Shown piece by piece: positions 26,649 to 35,251 of a stretch of DNA of 64,000 bases; the first letter of the stretch is position 1, and each line of letters begins with the position of its first letter. The position numbers and the translations under genes are program-made. The stretch is from DATMGU01 sp035555315. Lineage in GTDB: Bacteria; Pseudomonadota; Alphaproteobacteria; ATCC43930; CGMCC-115725. The notes below the pieces were generated by a model. The model saw only the letters and a list, made by a program, of their open reading frames with translations. It was not told the origin of the DNA and searched no databases. The stretch covers positions 62,001-126,000 of the forward strand of contig DATMGU010000014.1 in assembly GCA_035555315.1 (NCBI GenBank), in the 5' to 3' direction.

Positions 26649-27851
26649 CTAGTACGAGCGCGGCATGTCGAGGACATGCTCGGCGAGATAGGACAGGATC
26701 AGGTTGGTCGAGATCGGTGCCACCTGATAGAGCCGAGTCTCGCGGAACTTGCGCTCCACATCGTATTCCTCGGCGAAGCCGAAGCCGCCATGGGTCTGGA
26801 TGCAGATATTCGCCGCCTCGAACGAGGCGTCGGCCGCCAGCATCTTCGCCATATTGGCTTCGGCGCCTGGATTGGCGCCCGCCTCGTAGAGGCGCAGCGC
26901 CTCGCGCACCATCAATTCGGCCGCCCGCATGGCCGCGTAGACCTTGGCGATCGGGAATTGAATACCCTGATTCTGCCCGATCGCCCGGTCGAACACGACC
27001 CGGGTCTTGGCATACTCCGTCGCCCGATCGATGAACCATTTGGCGTCGCCGATGCATTCCGAGGCGATCAGGATCCGCTCGGCGTTCATGCCCGACAGGA
27101 TATATCGGAAACCGCGTCCCTCCTCGCCGATCAGGTTCTCGGCGGGGATCTCCATATTGTCGAAGAACACCTCGCAGGAATTGTGATTCATCATCGTTCG
27201 GATCGGCCGGATGGTAAGGCCCTTGCCCAAGGCCGATCGCATATCGACGATGAAGGTCGAGAGCCCTTCGGTTTTCTTCGTCACCTGATCGCGTGGCGTC
27301 GTTCGGGCCAACAGCAGCATCAGGTCGGAATATTCGGCGCGGCTCGTCCAGATCTTCTGGCCGTTCACGACATATTTGTCGCCCTCGCGGCGGGCGAAGG
27401 TTCTGAGCGCCGTCGTGTCGGTGCCGCTGGTCGGTTCGGTGACGCCGAACGCCTGCAGGCGCAATTCGCCGCTCGCGATCTTCGGCAGATAGGCCGATTT
27501 CTGCGCATCGCTGCCGTGCCGGAGAAGCGTGCCCATCGTATACATTTGGGCGTGGCACGCGGCGCCATTGCCGCCGCTATGCTGCACCGTCTCCAAGATC
27601 GCCGCGGCACCGGAGAGCGGCAGGCCGGCACCGCCATATTCCTCCGGGATGAGCACGGAGAGGTAGCCGGCCTCCGTCAGGGCCCGGACGAACGCGCTCG
27701 GGTATTCCATGGCACGGTCGAGCTTGCGCCAATACTCGCCGGGGAAGCGCGCGCACAGCTTGGCGACGGCGTCGCGGATGTCGGCATAGGGGTCGGCGCC
27801 GATCGTTGGTGCGTCCATGACAGGGCTTTCTGAGTTCGCGGGCTCGCTCAT
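26649..27851 (-). CDS. acyl-CoA dehydrogenase
   Basis: A 400-residue acyl-CoA dehydrogenase with all three domains. It has LIPEEYGGAGLPL, the FAD-contact segment FGVTEPTSGTDTTALRT and the C-terminal HGGFGFAEEYDVERKFRETRL block. The usual catalytic Glu of the EGT motif is absent there (QVAPISTNLI), as in a common subfamily where the base must lie elsewhere. The start overlaps the fumarase stop (ATGA). In this operon it probably oxidises a dicarboxyl-CoA such as a methylsuccinyl-CoA-like ester; that is inference. Confidence 0.88.
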   Translation of the reverse strand: MSEPANSESPVMDAPTIGADPYADIRDAVAKLCARFPGEYWRKLDRAMEYPSAFVRALTEAGYLSVLIPEEYGGAGLPLSGAAAILETVQHSGGNGAACHAQMYTMGTLLRHGSDAQKSAYLPKIASGELRLQAFGVTEPTSGTDTTALRTFARREGDKYVVNGQKIWTSRAEYSDLMLLLARTTPRDQVTKKTEGLSTFIVDMRSALGKGLTIRPIRTMMNHNSCEVFFDNMEIPAENLIGEEGRGFRYILSGMNAERILIASECIGDAKWFIDRATEYAKTRVVFDRAIGQNQGIQFPIAKVYAAMRAAELMVREALRLYEAGANPGAEANMAKMLAADASFEAANICIQTHGGFGFAEEYDVERKFRETRLYQVAPISTNLILSYLAEHVLDMPRSY

Positions 27852-29350
27852 GGCGCCGCGGCACGCCAGCGGGCGGGGCCGGCTTGATGGATCGAGGTTC
27901 CTTGGGCGTCGACGGCGACGGTGACCGGCATGTCGACCACCTCGAATTCATGGATCGCCTCCATGCCGAGATCTTCGAATGCCAGCACGCGGGCCGATCG
28001 GATAGCCTTGGAGACCAGATAGGCGGCACCGCCGACCGCGACCAGATAGGCGGCGCCATGGGCCTTGATCGTCTCGATGGCGGCGGGACCGCGTTCCGCC
28101 TTGCCGATCATCACCAGAAGGCCGGTTTTCGACAGCATGGCTTCGGTGAATCTGTCCATGCGGGTCGCCGTGGTCGGACCGGCCGGACCGACCGCCTCGT
28201 CGCCCACCGCATCGACCGGACCGACGTAATAGATCGCCCGATCCCGGAAATCGACCGGCAGCGTCTCGCCTGCCGCCAGCATGCGGATCATCCTGAGATG
28301 GGCGGCGTCACGCCCGGTCAGCAGCCGGCCCGACAGCAGCAACGTCTCGCCTGCCCGCCATGTCGCGACCTCATCGCGGGTCAGGCGGTCGAGATCGACG
28401 GGGCGGGCGCCGACGCTCATCCCGTCGAGTGAAAGTTTCGGCCATAAAGCGAGATTGGGCGGCGTCAAATGGGCCGGTCCCGAGCCATCGAGCACGAAAT
28501 GCGCGTGCCGGTCGGCCGCGCATTGCGGAATGAGCCCGATCGGCTTCGATGCCGCATGGACGGGGAAGGTCCGGATCTTGACGTCGAGCACCGTGGTGAG
28601 ACCGCCCAGCCCCTGGGCGCCGATGCCCAGCGCATTGATCTTTTCCCAAAGCTCGATGCGCATTTCCTCGATCCGCGAGTGCGGTCCGCGGGCGCGCAGC
28701 GTGGTCATGTCGATCGGTTCCAGCAGCGCTTCCTTGGCCATCAGCATGGCCCGTTCGGCGCTGCCGCCGATGCCGAGGCCGATCAGGCCCGGCGGGCACC
28801 AGCCGGCGCCCAGCGTCTCGACCGTGCGCAACACCCAATCGACGACCGACTCGCTGGGATCGAGCACGGTGAACCGCGCCTTGTTCTCGGATCCTCCGCC
28901 CTTGGCGGCGACGTGGATCTCGACCAGATCCCCCGCCACCATCTCGACATGCAGGTTGGCGGGCGTATTGTCGCCCGTGTTGCGCCGGTCGAACAGCGGA
29001 TCGCCGACCATCGAGGCGCGCAGGGGATTGCTCTCCAGCTTCCAGGCGCGGCGCACCCCCTCATTCACCAGATCGGCCAGAACCTTCGTGGTGGCGAAGC
29101 GCGCGCCGATGCCGATCTTCATGAAGACATGGGCGACCCCGGTATCCTGGCAGATCGGCCGTCGCCCGATCGCCGCCATGCGGGAATTCACCAGGATCTG
29201 CGCGATCGCGTTTTTCGCGGCCGGGCTCGCTTCCCGCTCATAGCTCTCGGTCAGGTGCCGGATATAGTCCTCGGGGTGGAAGTACGAGATGAATTGCAGC
29301 GCGTCGGCCACGCTGGCGACGAGGTCTTCCTCACTGATCGGGCTGCTCAT
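27848..29350 (-). CDS. class I (4Fe-4S) fumarase-type hydratase
   Basis: A 500-residue single-chain enzyme with fused alpha and beta domains, as in FumA/FumB. The three cluster cysteines are Cys67 (RPICQDTG), one near 183 (GWCPPGLIG) and one near 274 (PQCAADRHAHF). The beta domain follows from about residue 320 and includes YYVGPVDAVGDEAVGPAGPTTATRMD. It adds water to fumarate, and some members act well on mesaconate. GAGG lies eight bases before the ATG. It is translationally coupled to the acyl-CoA dehydrogenase and follows the CoA-transferase by ten bases, which points to a pathway role rather than the TCA cycle. Confidence 0.9.
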   Translation of the reverse strand: MSSPISEEDLVASVADALQFISYFHPEDYIRHLTESYEREASPAAKNAIAQILVNSRMAAIGRRPICQDTGVAHVFMKIGIGARFATTKVLADLVNEGVRRAWKLESNPLRASMVGDPLFDRRNTGDNTPANLHVEMVAGDLVEIHVAAKGGGSENKARFTVLDPSESVVDWVLRTVETLGAGWCPPGLIGLGIGGSAERAMLMAKEALLEPIDMTTLRARGPHSRIEEMRIELWEKINALGIGAQGLGGLTTVLDVKIRTFPVHAASKPIGLIPQCAADRHAHFVLDGSGPAHLTPPNLALWPKLSLDGMSVGARPVDLDRLTRDEVATWRAGETLLLSGRLLTGRDAAHLRMIRMLAAGETLPVDFRDRAIYYVGPVDAVGDEAVGPAGPTTATRMDRFTEAMLSKTGLLVMIGKAERGPAAIETIKAHGAAYLVAVGGAAYLVSKAIRSARVLAFEDLGMEAIHEFEVVDMPVTVAVDAQGTSIHQAGPARWRAAAP

Positions 29351-29360
29351 CGTGTCGCCC

Positions 29361-30527
29361 TCATCGGCCGCTCTCCGGGACGGTCTCGGCGAATTCCCGC
29401 CGGATCGTCTCGCCATGCTCGCCGATCGCGGGCACCTTGCCGAGTTGTGGCTTGGCGCCGTTGCGGATGGCCGGCGGCGCCACGATCGAGGCGATGCCGT
29501 TGGGTGTCTCCACCGCCACCCGCCGCAGGGCCGGATGAACTGCCAGATCGGACAGCTCGTTCACAAAACCATAGGCGGTTCGCGCGCGACGCAGGCGTTC
29601 CGCCATGGCGTCGCGGGTCATGGCGCGGAATGTCTGCGCGACCCGGGCGTCGACCGCCGGACGGTTTGCCACGCGGGCGGTGTTGCTCTGATAGCCCGGC
29701 TGTTCGCAAAGCCCCGGCTCCTCCAGGACCACCGCGCAGAAACTCGCCCATTCCCGCTCGTTCTGGATCGAGATCAGGACAAGCTTGCCGTCGGCGGTCT
29801 CGAATGCGCCATAAGGACAGATCGAGGGATGCGCGAGGCCGACGCGGTCGATCGCCTTGCGCGTGCCTTCGAAATACAGCAGGGGCACATTCATCCAATC
29901 GGCCATGCCATCGAACAGGCTGACCTCGAGACGGCTGCCTTCCCCCGTCACGGACCGGGCGATCAGAGCTTCCAGGACGGCGGCATGGGCGGACATGCCG
30001 CAGGCGATGTCGCAGACCGATACCCCGACGCGGCCCGGCCCCGCGGGGTGGCCGGTGATGGATGCCAGCCCGCTTTCCGCCTGGACCAGCAGATCATAGG
30101 CCTTCATCTCGGTATAGGCATTGCCGGCGCCGTAGCCGGAAATATCGACGGTGATCAGCCTAGGGTAGTCCCGGCGTAGGGTTTCGGAGCCGAAACCCGC
30201 GCGTTCGGCGGCGCCGGGCGCCAGATTCTGGATGAACACATCCGCCTTGGACAGGATGCGGCGCAGCAGGGCCGCGTCGGCCGGTTCCTTGATGTCCGCG
30301 ACCAGGCTCTGCTTGCCGCGATTGAGCCAGACGAAATAGCTCGACAGACCGCCGACCGCCGCGTCATAGCCGCGCGCGAAATCGCCTTCCGGCCGCTCGA
30401 TCTTGATGACGCGCGCGCCGGCATCCGCCAGGCGAGAACTGCAATACGGGGCCGCGACGGCCTGCTCAAGGGTCACGACCAACAGCCCGTCGAGGGGCTT
30501 CGTTCGAGCGGCTGTTCCCTCAGCCAT
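29361..30527 (-). CDS. CaiB/BaiF (class III) CoA-transferase
   Basis: A 388-residue CoA-transferase. It has VVTLEQAVAAPYCSSRLADAGARVIKIERPEGD at the N-terminus, LNRGKQSLVADIK, and the catalytic Asp near residue 145 in YDLLVQAESG. The later SLFDGMADWM segment is also typical. Members move CoA between organic acids, for example succinyl-CoA to itaconate, mesaconate or citramalate. It is the first gene of the leftward operon and is divergent from the LysR gene at 30621. It most likely activates the acid imported by the TRAP system. Confidence 0.9.
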   Translation of the reverse strand: MAEGTAARTKPLDGLLVVTLEQAVAAPYCSSRLADAGARVIKIERPEGDFARGYDAAVGGLSSYFVWLNRGKQSLVADIKEPADAALLRRILSKADVFIQNLAPGAAERAGFGSETLRRDYPRLITVDISGYGAGNAYTEMKAYDLLVQAESGLASITGHPAGPGRVGVSVCDIACGMSAHAAVLEALIARSVTGEGSRLEVSLFDGMADWMNVPLLYFEGTRKAIDRVGLAHPSICPYGAFETADGKLVLISIQNEREWASFCAVVLEEPGLCEQPGYQSNTARVANRPAVDARVAQTFRAMTRDAMAERLRRARTAYGFVNELSDLAVHPALRRVAVETPNGIASIVAPPAIRNGAKPQLGKVPAIGEHGETIRREFAETVPESGR

Positions 30528-30620
30528 TCAAGGCTTTCCTCTCCGTTGGGACGCCAATTTAGGTTGCGGCCCAGTGATCCGTCCAATATATAAAACTGCT
30601 TAACGTCATATGTGAAAAGT

Positions 30621-31538
30621 ATGGAGCTTCGCCATTTCCGGTATTTTTTGGCTGTGGCCGAAGAGCTCCATTTTACCCGCGCCGCCGCCCGCCTCGGGAT
30701 AAGCCAGCCGCCCTTGAGTCTGCAGATCAAGCAGTTCGAGGCCGAAATTGGCGCGGCTCTCTTTACCCGGCTGCCGCATGGCGTCGCATTGACCGAGGCT
30801 GGCCAGCGCCTGTTGCAGGACGCGCGGGTGCTCCTGCGGCAGGCGGATCAATCGCTGGAAAACGCCCGGCGCGCGGCACGGGGCGAGTCGGGCGTCATCC
30901 GCATCGGCTTTACCTCGTCCGCCTCCTTCAATCCATTCGTCACCGGCGCGATCCGCGACTATCGCCTGGCCTATCCTGATGTACGGCTGGAACTGATCGA
31001 GACGCATACGTCTCATCTGATGGAGTTGTTCCAGGCTCGGCATCTTAACGCCGCCTTCATCCGCCCCGCTCCGGGCGAGACGGGCACTCTGCCGACGGAT
31101 CTGCTGTTTCGCGAGGAAATGCTGGTGGCGCTGCCGCAAGATCACCCCCTCGCCGACCGGGGCGTCGTCGCTCTGGCGGACCTGGCGGACGAGGTCTTCA
31201 TCCTCTATCCGCGCCGCAACGGGCGAGCGCTCTATGATGACATCGTCGGCGCCTGCCAGGCGGCCGGGTTCAGCCCACGGGTTGGTCAGGAAGCGCCGCA
31301 GATGGCTTCGACCGTCACCCTCGTCGCGGCAGGGATCGGGATTTCGATTGTGCCCATATCCATGATGCAATTATCGGCATCGGGCGTCGCCTATTTGCGG
31401 ATCAAGGGGGACCAGCCGCGCGCGGCGATGAGCCTTGTCCATGACGAGACGGACGCGCCGATGGTCACGCGGGCGTTCGTCGGCGTTGTCCTGGATCGGC
31501 TGCGCCGCAAGGCTGAGGAACCCGGGGCGAAACCGTGA
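30621..31538 (+). CDS. LysR-family transcriptional regulator
   Basis: A 305-residue LysR regulator. The helix-turn-helix is at about residues 1-60 (MELRHFRYFLAVAEELHFTRAAARLGISQPPLSLQ), followed by a substrate-binding domain. The start is the ATG that fits the family N-terminus; an in-frame GTG three codons earlier (30612) is possible. It is divergent from the CoA-transferase operon across 93 bases, the classic LysR layout, so it probably controls that operon. It converges on the IclR gene of the next operon. Confidence 0.88.
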   Translation: MELRHFRYFLAVAEELHFTRAAARLGISQPPLSLQIKQFEAEIGAALFTRLPHGVALTEAGQRLLQDARVLLRQADQSLENARRAARGESGVIRIGFTSSASFNPFVTGAIRDYRLAYPDVRLELIETHTSHLMELFQARHLNAAFIRPAPGETGTLPTDLLFREEMLVALPQDHPLADRGVVALADLADEVFILYPRRNGRALYDDIVGACQAAGFSPRVGQEAPQMASTVTLVAAGIGISIVPISMMQLSASGVAYLRIKGDQPRAAMSLVHDETDAPMVTRAFVGVVLDRLRRKAEEPGAKP

Positions 31539-31556
31539 CGGCCGGATGCGAACGGG

Positions 31557-32366
31557 CTATTTCCGAAGATGGGGCGGGAACAGGGACGCGCCGGTGAAGG
31601 CGCAGACTTCCCGTAGCTCGGCACCCAGGCGATCCACGATCTCCGAGGCATGCTGGCCGGCGATCGTGATGCCGCTGATGCCGAAGCGGGGCTGCCCATA
31701 CTGGTCCGTGACCAGGGAAGCCACCGTTATCAGACCTCGATAGAGGTTGCCGTCGTCGCGTGCCCAGCCGTCCTTCCGGGCGCGCGCCACATCCGCCAGA
31801 TAGGCCTCGAAGGAGGGCGGCGATTGCCAGCGCAGCGTGCCGAAACGGCGCCGCAACTCCGCCTCCGGCAGATTGGATGCGGCGGCGATGCAGCGGCCGA
31901 TGGCGCCGGCCAGGGTCGGCAAGCGCAGGCCCATGCGCATCTCGACGCGGACCGCCGTCAGGCTGTGTGCCCGGTCGATCAGCGCGATATGGCCCTCATC
32001 GGTTACCCGCCACAGCACGATAAGCATGTCGTAGTTCAACGCCAGCCGTTCCAATTCCGGCCGGATCAGCTCGGCGGGGCTGATGCCGACCAGGCCGGCC
32101 GCCAACTCCGACACGGCCATGCCGAGCGTATAAACCTTGTCGACCGTGTGAAACGCCACGAAGCGCGCCCGAGCCAGGGTGCGCAAGATGTTGAAGCAGG
32201 TGCTGGGGCTGATGCCGGTGCCGCGCGCGACCGCCGCGACCCCGAGCGGCGCGGTCGCGTCGGCCAGATAGCGCAGGATGCGAATGGCATGGACCACCGC
32301 GCCCACATCGCGCTGCGCGGCGCCGTCGCGCTCCTCGGCGGCCGCCTCGGCGATACTTTCGACCAC
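31557..32366 (-). CDS. IclR-family transcriptional regulator
   Basis: A 269-residue regulator. It has an N-terminal winged helix-turn-helix (about residues 15-75, AIRILRYLADATAPLGVAAVARGTGISPSTCFN) and an IclR effector domain to the end. The likely start is a GTG whose first base is the last base of the upstream SDR stop. No ATG fits, and longer frames only read through the SDR gene. It closes the leftward beta-oxidation operon and probably regulates it. Confidence 0.82.
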   Translation of the reverse strand: MVESIAEAAAEERDGAAQRDVGAVVHAIRILRYLADATAPLGVAAVARGTGISPSTCFNILRTLARARFVAFHTVDKVYTLGMAVSELAAGLVGISPAELIRPELERLALNYDMLIVLWRVTDEGHIALIDRAHSLTAVRVEMRMGLRLPTLAGAIGRCIAAASNLPEAELRRRFGTLRWQSPPSFEAYLADVARARKDGWARDDGNLYRGLITVASLVTDQYGQPRFGISGITIAGQHASEIVDRLGAELREVCAFTGASLFPPHLRK

Positions 32367-33286
32367 TACACGGGATCCCAACCGAACACATCCTGGCTCC
32401 GGTCCAGCGGCACCAGAGTCGGACGGAGCGCCGGCGCCGCGTGCTCGGCGATGCTGGCCGGTGTCCAACCCTCGCCGCGGTGAACCGAGCGGATAGGACG
32501 GCTCTGGCTCATCAGGAACAGTTCGTTGTACCGGGAGGCGAAGACCTGGCCGGTGAAGGCCGCCGCCGCGTCCGAGGCCAGAAACACCGCGAGCGGCGCG
32601 TTCTTGTCCGGCGTCATCTGCTGCAGCTTCGCCACCCGCGCCTTCTGCTCCGGCGTCTCCGCGGGGATTGAACTGGTCATTCGGCTCCAGGCGAACGGCG
32701 CGATGCAGTTGGAGCGCACGTTGTAGCGCTGCATGTCGAGGGCGATCGATTTCGAGAGCGCGGTGATCCCGAGCTTGGCCGCCGAATAATTCGCCTGGCC
32801 GAAATTGCCGACCAGCCCGGAGGTGCTGGTCATATGGACATAGGCGCCGCTCTCTTGCGCGCGAAAATGCTCGGCGGCTGCGCGGCTCACGAAAAAGCTG
32901 CCGTTGAGATGCACGTTGATGACCGACAGCCAATCTTCCGGCGCCATCTTGTGGAAGATGGTGTCGCGCAGGATGCCGGCGTTGTTCACCACGATATCCA
33001 CGCGGCCGAAACTATCCATCGCCGCCTGGACGATTCGTTGGGCGGACGCCCATTCGCTCACGCTGTCGCCGCTGATGACCGCGCGGCCGCCGCGTTGCTC
33101 GATGATCTGCTTGGTCTGCTCGGCCGGCCCGCCCGACAGGCCTTCGCCGGTCAGTGAGGCACCGATGTCGTTGATGACCACCGATGCGCCGGCCAGCGCC
33201 ATGGCGACCGCGATCTCGCGCCCGATGCCGCCGCCCGCCCCGGTGACGATCGCGACCTTGCCCGCCAACATCGCATTGTCCTGCAT
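32366..33286 (-). CDS. SDR, MFE-2-like 3-hydroxyacyl-CoA dehydrogenase
   Basis: A 306-residue SDR closely resembling the dehydrogenase part of peroxisomal multifunctional enzyme type 2. It has GAGGGIGREIAVAMALAGASVVINDIG at the N-terminus, NNAGILRD, STSGLVGNFGQANYSAAK (Ser, Tyr-x3-Lys) and SNCIAPFAWSRM. The C-terminal 60 residues after the SDR domain match the extension of this group. It would oxidise a (3R)-hydroxyacyl-CoA. GGGGAAA precedes the ATG. It lies 31 bases after the acyl-CoA dehydrogenase gene. Confidence 0.88.
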   Translation of the reverse strand: MQDNAMLAGKVAIVTGAGGGIGREIAVAMALAGASVVINDIGASLTGEGLSGGPAEQTKQIIEQRGGRAVISGDSVSEWASAQRIVQAAMDSFGRVDIVVNNAGILRDTIFHKMAPEDWLSVINVHLNGSFFVSRAAAEHFRAQESGAYVHMTSTSGLVGNFGQANYSAAKLGITALSKSIALDMQRYNVRSNCIAPFAWSRMTSSIPAETPEQKARVAKLQQMTPDKNAPLAVFLASDAAAAFTGQVFASRYNELFLMSQSRPIRSVHRGEGWTPASIAEHAAPALRPTLVPLDRSQDVFGWDPV

Positions 33287-33317
33287 AGCGAATTTCCCCG
33301 TCTCTGTTCCGCCCCAA

Positions 33318-34478
33318 TCAGCCGGGAAGGCCGAGGACGCTCTTGGCCAGAATAGTGCGCTGAATCTCGTTGGAACCGCCGTAGATCGTCGTCGGCCGGG
33401 CCTGGATGAACAGCCCGGCCGGATTGAGATCGCGGTTGCCTTCCATCGGTTCGAGCAAGCCGGCATTCTCGCCGGCGATCTCCAGCATCGTCTCGGTGAT
33501 GCGCTGATAGAGCTCGCTCTGATGCAGTTTGAGCATGGACACGTCGGCGCCCAGCAAGTCGCCGCGGCGCAGGATTTCGACATAGGTCCGATAGAGCGAC
33601 GTGTGATCGGCCAGATCGAGCCGAAGCCGGACGTACCGGTCCCGAAACGCGCCATCCTCCCACACGCCCATTCTTTGGGCGAGCAGGCGCAACCGGGTTA
33701 GCGCATAGGCCGATTGCTTGGGCGAGCCGATCATGACGCGCTCGAAGCCGAGCAGCGCCTTCGCCATCGTCCAGCCCTGGTTGACCTCGCCGATCAGATA
33801 GTCCTTCGGCGTCCGCACAGTGTCGAAGAACACCTCGCAGAACTCGTCATGCATATCGAGGTTGACGATCGGACGGATCGTGACGCCGGGCGCGTCCAGG
33901 GGCACCAGCAGAAAGCTGATGCCCTCCTGCTTCTTGGCCGTCTTGTCGGTGCGGACGAGGACGAAGATCCAGTTGGCGTCATTGGCCAGGGTCGTCCAGG
34001 TCTTCTGGCCATTGATCACCCAATGCTCGCCCTCCAGTACGGCCGAGGTGGTGAGGCTGGCGAGATCGGACCCGGCATTGGGTTCGCTATAGCCCTGGCA
34101 CCAGACATGCTCGCCCGTGAGGATCCTCGGCAGGAAGAAATCCTTCTGCGCCTGGGTGCCGTAGCGGATCAGCAACGGCCCCAGCATGACGATGCCATGG
34201 TCGTTGGTCCGGGCCACGCCGTGGCGCTCGAACTCCTCCATCATGAGCAGCTGCTTGGCGGCCGAGAGGCCCATGCCGCCCAAGTCGCGCGGCCAACCGG
34301 GCGCCAGCCAACCCTTCTCGGCCAAGATCATGTACCAGACCTTGTTGTCCCGCCAATGCAGCCGCTTCGGCGGGTTGCGCAGCTCCGCCGGATAATTGGC
34401 CTCCACCCACCGACGGACATGGATGCGGAAATCTTCGTCATCCAGCGTGTTCAGATCGTCGGGCTCGGCGGCGCTCAT
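33318..34478 (-). CDS. acyl-CoA dehydrogenase (large subunit type)
   Basis: A 386-residue acyl-CoA dehydrogenase. It has WPRDLGGMGLSAAKQLLMMEE, CQGYSEPNAGSDLASLTT and the C-terminal PTTIYGGSNEIQRTILAKSVLGLPG typical of FadE-type enzymes with FAD-contacting Gly-Gly-Ser-Asn-Glu. The ATG lies two bases after the crotonase stop. A smaller acyl-CoA dehydrogenase lies two genes upstream in the same operon. In steroid and bile-acid side-chain degradation such unequal pairs form heterotetramers, so the two proteins may work as one enzyme. Confidence 0.88.
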   Translation of the reverse strand: MSAAEPDDLNTLDDEDFRIHVRRWVEANYPAELRNPPKRLHWRDNKVWYMILAEKGWLAPGWPRDLGGMGLSAAKQLLMMEEFERHGVARTNDHGIVMLGPLLIRYGTQAQKDFFLPRILTGEHVWCQGYSEPNAGSDLASLTTSAVLEGEHWVINGQKTWTTLANDANWIFVLVRTDKTAKKQEGISFLLVPLDAPGVTIRPIVNLDMHDEFCEVFFDTVRTPKDYLIGEVNQGWTMAKALLGFERVMIGSPKQSAYALTRLRLLAQRMGVWEDGAFRDRYVRLRLDLADHTSLYRTYVEILRRGDLLGADVSMLKLHQSELYQRITETMLEIAGENAGLLEPMEGNRDLNPAGLFIQARPTTIYGGSNEIQRTILAKSVLGLPG

Positions 34479-34480
34479 GG

Positions 34481-35251
34481 TCACTGCCCCTCGAAGACGG
34501 GTGGACGCTTGCCCAGGAACGCGGCCTTCCCTTCGGCATGATCGGCGGTGAGGAACAGCGCCGACTGGATGTCCCGTTCCCAATCCAGCGCGGCATCGAG
34601 GCCGTTGGCGAGATATTGCTTGGTGAAGCTCACGGGCAGGGGCGCCGTACCGGCGAACAGCCGGGATCGCTCCAACGCCGCCGTCAGCGCCTCGCCCGGG
34701 GGGACCATACGGTCGATCAGGCCGATCCGCAGGGCCTCGGCCGCCGCGACGGCCTCGCCGTAGATCAGCATCTGCCGGGCGCGGCCTTGCCCGATACGCA
34801 GCGGGAGCGTGTGCAAGGTACCGAAATCGGCGATGAGCCCGACCTTGCCGAACGACATCACGAACCGCGCCTCGGTCGAGGCGACGATCGTATCGCAGCA
34901 CAGTGCCAGACCCGCCCCGCCACCCGCGCACCAGCCCTCGACCGCCGCGATCACCGGCTTCGCGCTCTTGACCATCAGGCGCACCAGCCGATGGGTCAAC
35001 CGGAAGCGCTCCCGTCCCGCGGCCAAATCGGCGACATCCATGCCGCTGATATCGCCGCCCGAGCTGAACACGCCGCCCGCCCCGGTGAGCACCACGGCGC
35101 GGACCGTCCGATCCGCCTCCAACCGTTCCAGCGCGTCGACCAAGGCCTGACGCAAGGGGATGCTTAGGGCGTTGCGCCGCGCCGGGCTGTCCATCGTCAG
35201 CACCGCGGTATCGCCGTCGCGATGCTCCCGCACTATCCCCTGGTCAGACAT
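34481..35251 (-). CDS. enoyl-CoA hydratase/isomerase (crotonase) family protein
   Basis: A 256-residue crotonase. The oxyanion-hole loops are SSGGDISGM (about 63-71) and GWCAGGGAGLAL (about 107-118). The two Glu residues of true hydratases are not conserved: by alignment they are Phe and Gln160. An Asp is present at position 142 in LIADFGTLHTL, as in PaaG-like delta3-delta2 isomerases. Isomerase activity is therefore more likely than hydration. It overlaps the upstream acyl-CoA dehydrogenase by eight bases and is two bases from the downstream one. Confidence 0.85.
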   Translation of the reverse strand: MSDQGIVREHRDGDTAVLTMDSPARRNALSIPLRQALVDALERLEADRTVRAVVLTGAGGVFSSGGDISGMDVADLAAGRERFRLTHRLVRLMVKSAKPVIAAVEGWCAGGGAGLALCCDTIVASTEARFVMSFGKVGLIADFGTLHTLPLRIGQGRARQMLIYGEAVAAAEALRIGLIDRMVPPGEALTAALERSRLFAGTAPLPVSFTKQYLANGLDAALDWERDIQSALFLTADHAEGKAAFLGKRPPVFEGQ

